In this document: one piece after another, positions 63,292 through 64,000 of the stretch | How the letters are laid out: the number at the start of each line of letters is the position of its first letter | Numbering within the stretch: the first letter of the stretch is position 1 | NCBI GenBank assembly: GCA_024637115.1 | Contig: JAGXFU010000005.1 | Coordinates: forward strand, 188,001 to 252,000 | DNA from: Actinomycetes bacterium | GTDB taxonomy: Bacteria; Actinomycetota; Coriobacteriia; Anaerosomatales; JAGXFU01 | Length of the DNA: 64,000 bases | Direction of reading: 5' to 3' | Position numbers and translations under genes: made by a program | The notes under the pieces: generated by a model | The model's database searches: none | The model's input: the letters and a program-made list of their open reading frames with translations, nothing else | What the model was told of the DNA's origin: nothing

Positions 63292-63805
63292 CGCCAGCAC
63301 CTCCGCCCCCGCCAACGAGGAACGTCTGCTCGATCAGGTCCGCGATCCCGGATGCATCATCGAGGTCGAAGGTCGGAACGCCCGGGAGCGTTGCATGATC
63401 CGTCACAAGCGCGAGGACTTCCTCGGCCGTGCTGATCAGTTCGGTCGACCGTTCCGCGCGCGAGACCTCGATGCGTACGGGTGCGGTGCGCTTGTAACCC
63501 TCGGCGATCAGGATGTCCACGTCACCGGCCTGTGCGGCGATCTCGTTGAGAGTGAGCTCGCGCTCAACGGTACGAATCGCGGCGAACTTGTCTGGCGACG
63601 AGACCATCGACACGGCCGAACCCGCCCGTGCGTGACGATATGAGTCCTTGCCGGGAACGTCGATGTCGAAGTCGTGTACGTGGTGCTTGACCGTGGCGAT
63701 TCGATACCCGCGTGAAGCGAGCTCGGCCACAACCTTCTCCACGACCGTCGTCTTGCCCGAATCCGACTTACCAACGAACGCAACGACGGGGATGCCGGGT
63801 TCCAT
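63281..63805 (-). CDS. mobB: Molybdopterin-guanine dinucleotide biosynthesis protein MobB
   Basis: A 174-residue P-loop GTPase. Walker A FVGKSDSGKTTVVEKV is at the start; VKHHVHDFDIDVPGKDSYRH follows, the typical MobB block. It helps MobA make the dinucleotide form of the cofactor. It lies 29 bases after the partial gene at the window edge. Confidence 0.94.
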   Translation of the reverse strand: MEPGIPVVAFVGKSDSGKTTVVEKVVAELASRGYRIATVKHHVHDFDIDVPGKDSYRHARAGSAVSMVSSPDKFAAIRTVERELTLNEIAAQAGDVDILIAEGYKRTAPVRIEVSRAERSTELISTAEEVLALVTDHATLPGVPTFDLDDASGIADLIEQTFLVGGGGGAGDGA

Positions 63806-63834
63806 GTACGCGAGTCTCCTTCGTTGGAGTGAGT

Positions 63835-64000
63835 CTAGAAGCAGCCAAGATCGCAGTCGCGAACCTTGACCCCGTTGAGGTCAGCTGCTGCTCCGGCGAC
63901 CTTGTACGGTACGTTCATGTCCTCGGCAAGCTTACGAAGTCGTGCGCACGCGACCTTGCCGTCCACCGCAGCTGCCACGACAGCCGCAACGAGCTCAGGG
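63835..64000 (-). CDS. Small protein, C-terminal part only
   Basis: The last 54 codons of a gene that starts beyond the window. It ends with GKVACARLRKLAEDMNVP and the tail VKVRDCDLGCF. The pattern 'helix, ADLNGVKV, CDLGCF' resembles a small protein family I have seen next to moa/mob genes, but I do not know its function. The cysteines could bind a metal. It leads the mobB-moaA cluster. Confidence 0.6.
   Translation of the reverse strand, partial: PELVAAVVAAAVDGKVACARLRKLAEDMNVPYKVAGAAADLNGVKVRDCDLGCF

Overview
The window is a dense, high-GC bacterial chromosome segment. It has about 65 protein genes, many with ATGA-type overlaps, no tRNA, rRNA, CRISPR array or insertion sequence that I can see, and no gene-free stretch longer than 300 bases. 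The gene content suggests an anaerobic, nitrogen-fixing, Gram-positive high-GC organism: Mo-nitrogenase, several oxygen-labile radical-SAM enzymes, the futalosine menaquinone route, and a Tad pilus locus without a secretin. A Coriobacteriia-like actinobacterium is my best guess, but it is an inference from gene content and not from a marker gene.

Bases 1-11562 (all minus strand) are a vitamin and cofactor block: folE, folP, folK (with a long C-terminal extension), panB, panC, nadA, nadB, nadC, two membrane proteins, birA and two envelope proteins. Bases 11771-21503 are a Tad/Flp pilus locus: a second degenerate TadA-like ATPase, the Flp pilin, TadE, TadG, CpaB, TadZ/CpaE, TadA, a von Willebrand A-TadB fusion and TadC. 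A NarL-type two-component pair sits upstream (21682-23601). Then come ftsH, hpt and tilS (23772-27832) and an OpuC-type osmoprotectant ABC transporter (27879-31948).

The plus-strand genes 32206-38327 are a UDP-glucose dehydrogenase, mqnE-mqnA-mqnC and a NifA-type sigma-54 activator. Bases 38416-49809 (minus) hold the nitrogenase system in two units. The first is nifH-nifD-nifK-nifEN(fused)-nifX-nifI1-nifI2-fdxB. The second is nifB followed by modA-modB-modC, so FeMo-cofactor synthesis and molybdate uptake look co-transcribed. Both units have a textbook -24/-12 sigma-54 promoter, and both carry the same imperfect-to-perfect inverted repeat (arms GTGCGAC.../...GTCGCAC) centred 93-95 bases upstream of the -12 GC. 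This is the strongest regulatory observation in the window. It looks like the activator site of the local NifA and differs from the usual TGT-N10-ACA element.

Divergent from nifH is a pair of an unusual MTAP/PNP-family phosphorylase and an amidohydrolase (50076-52274), which could salvage 5'-deoxy/methylthio nucleosides or supply a missing futalosine step. Bases 52335-57333 encode a complete branched-chain amino acid ABC transporter (livF, G, M, H, K). They are followed by an Rrf2 regulator-cysK operon, an NfeD-SPFH membrane pair, and a molybdenum cofactor cluster (moaB, MOSC, moaC, moaA, mobB, and a partial small protein) that runs off the end. The molybdenum theme (mod, nif, moa) recurs across the second half.
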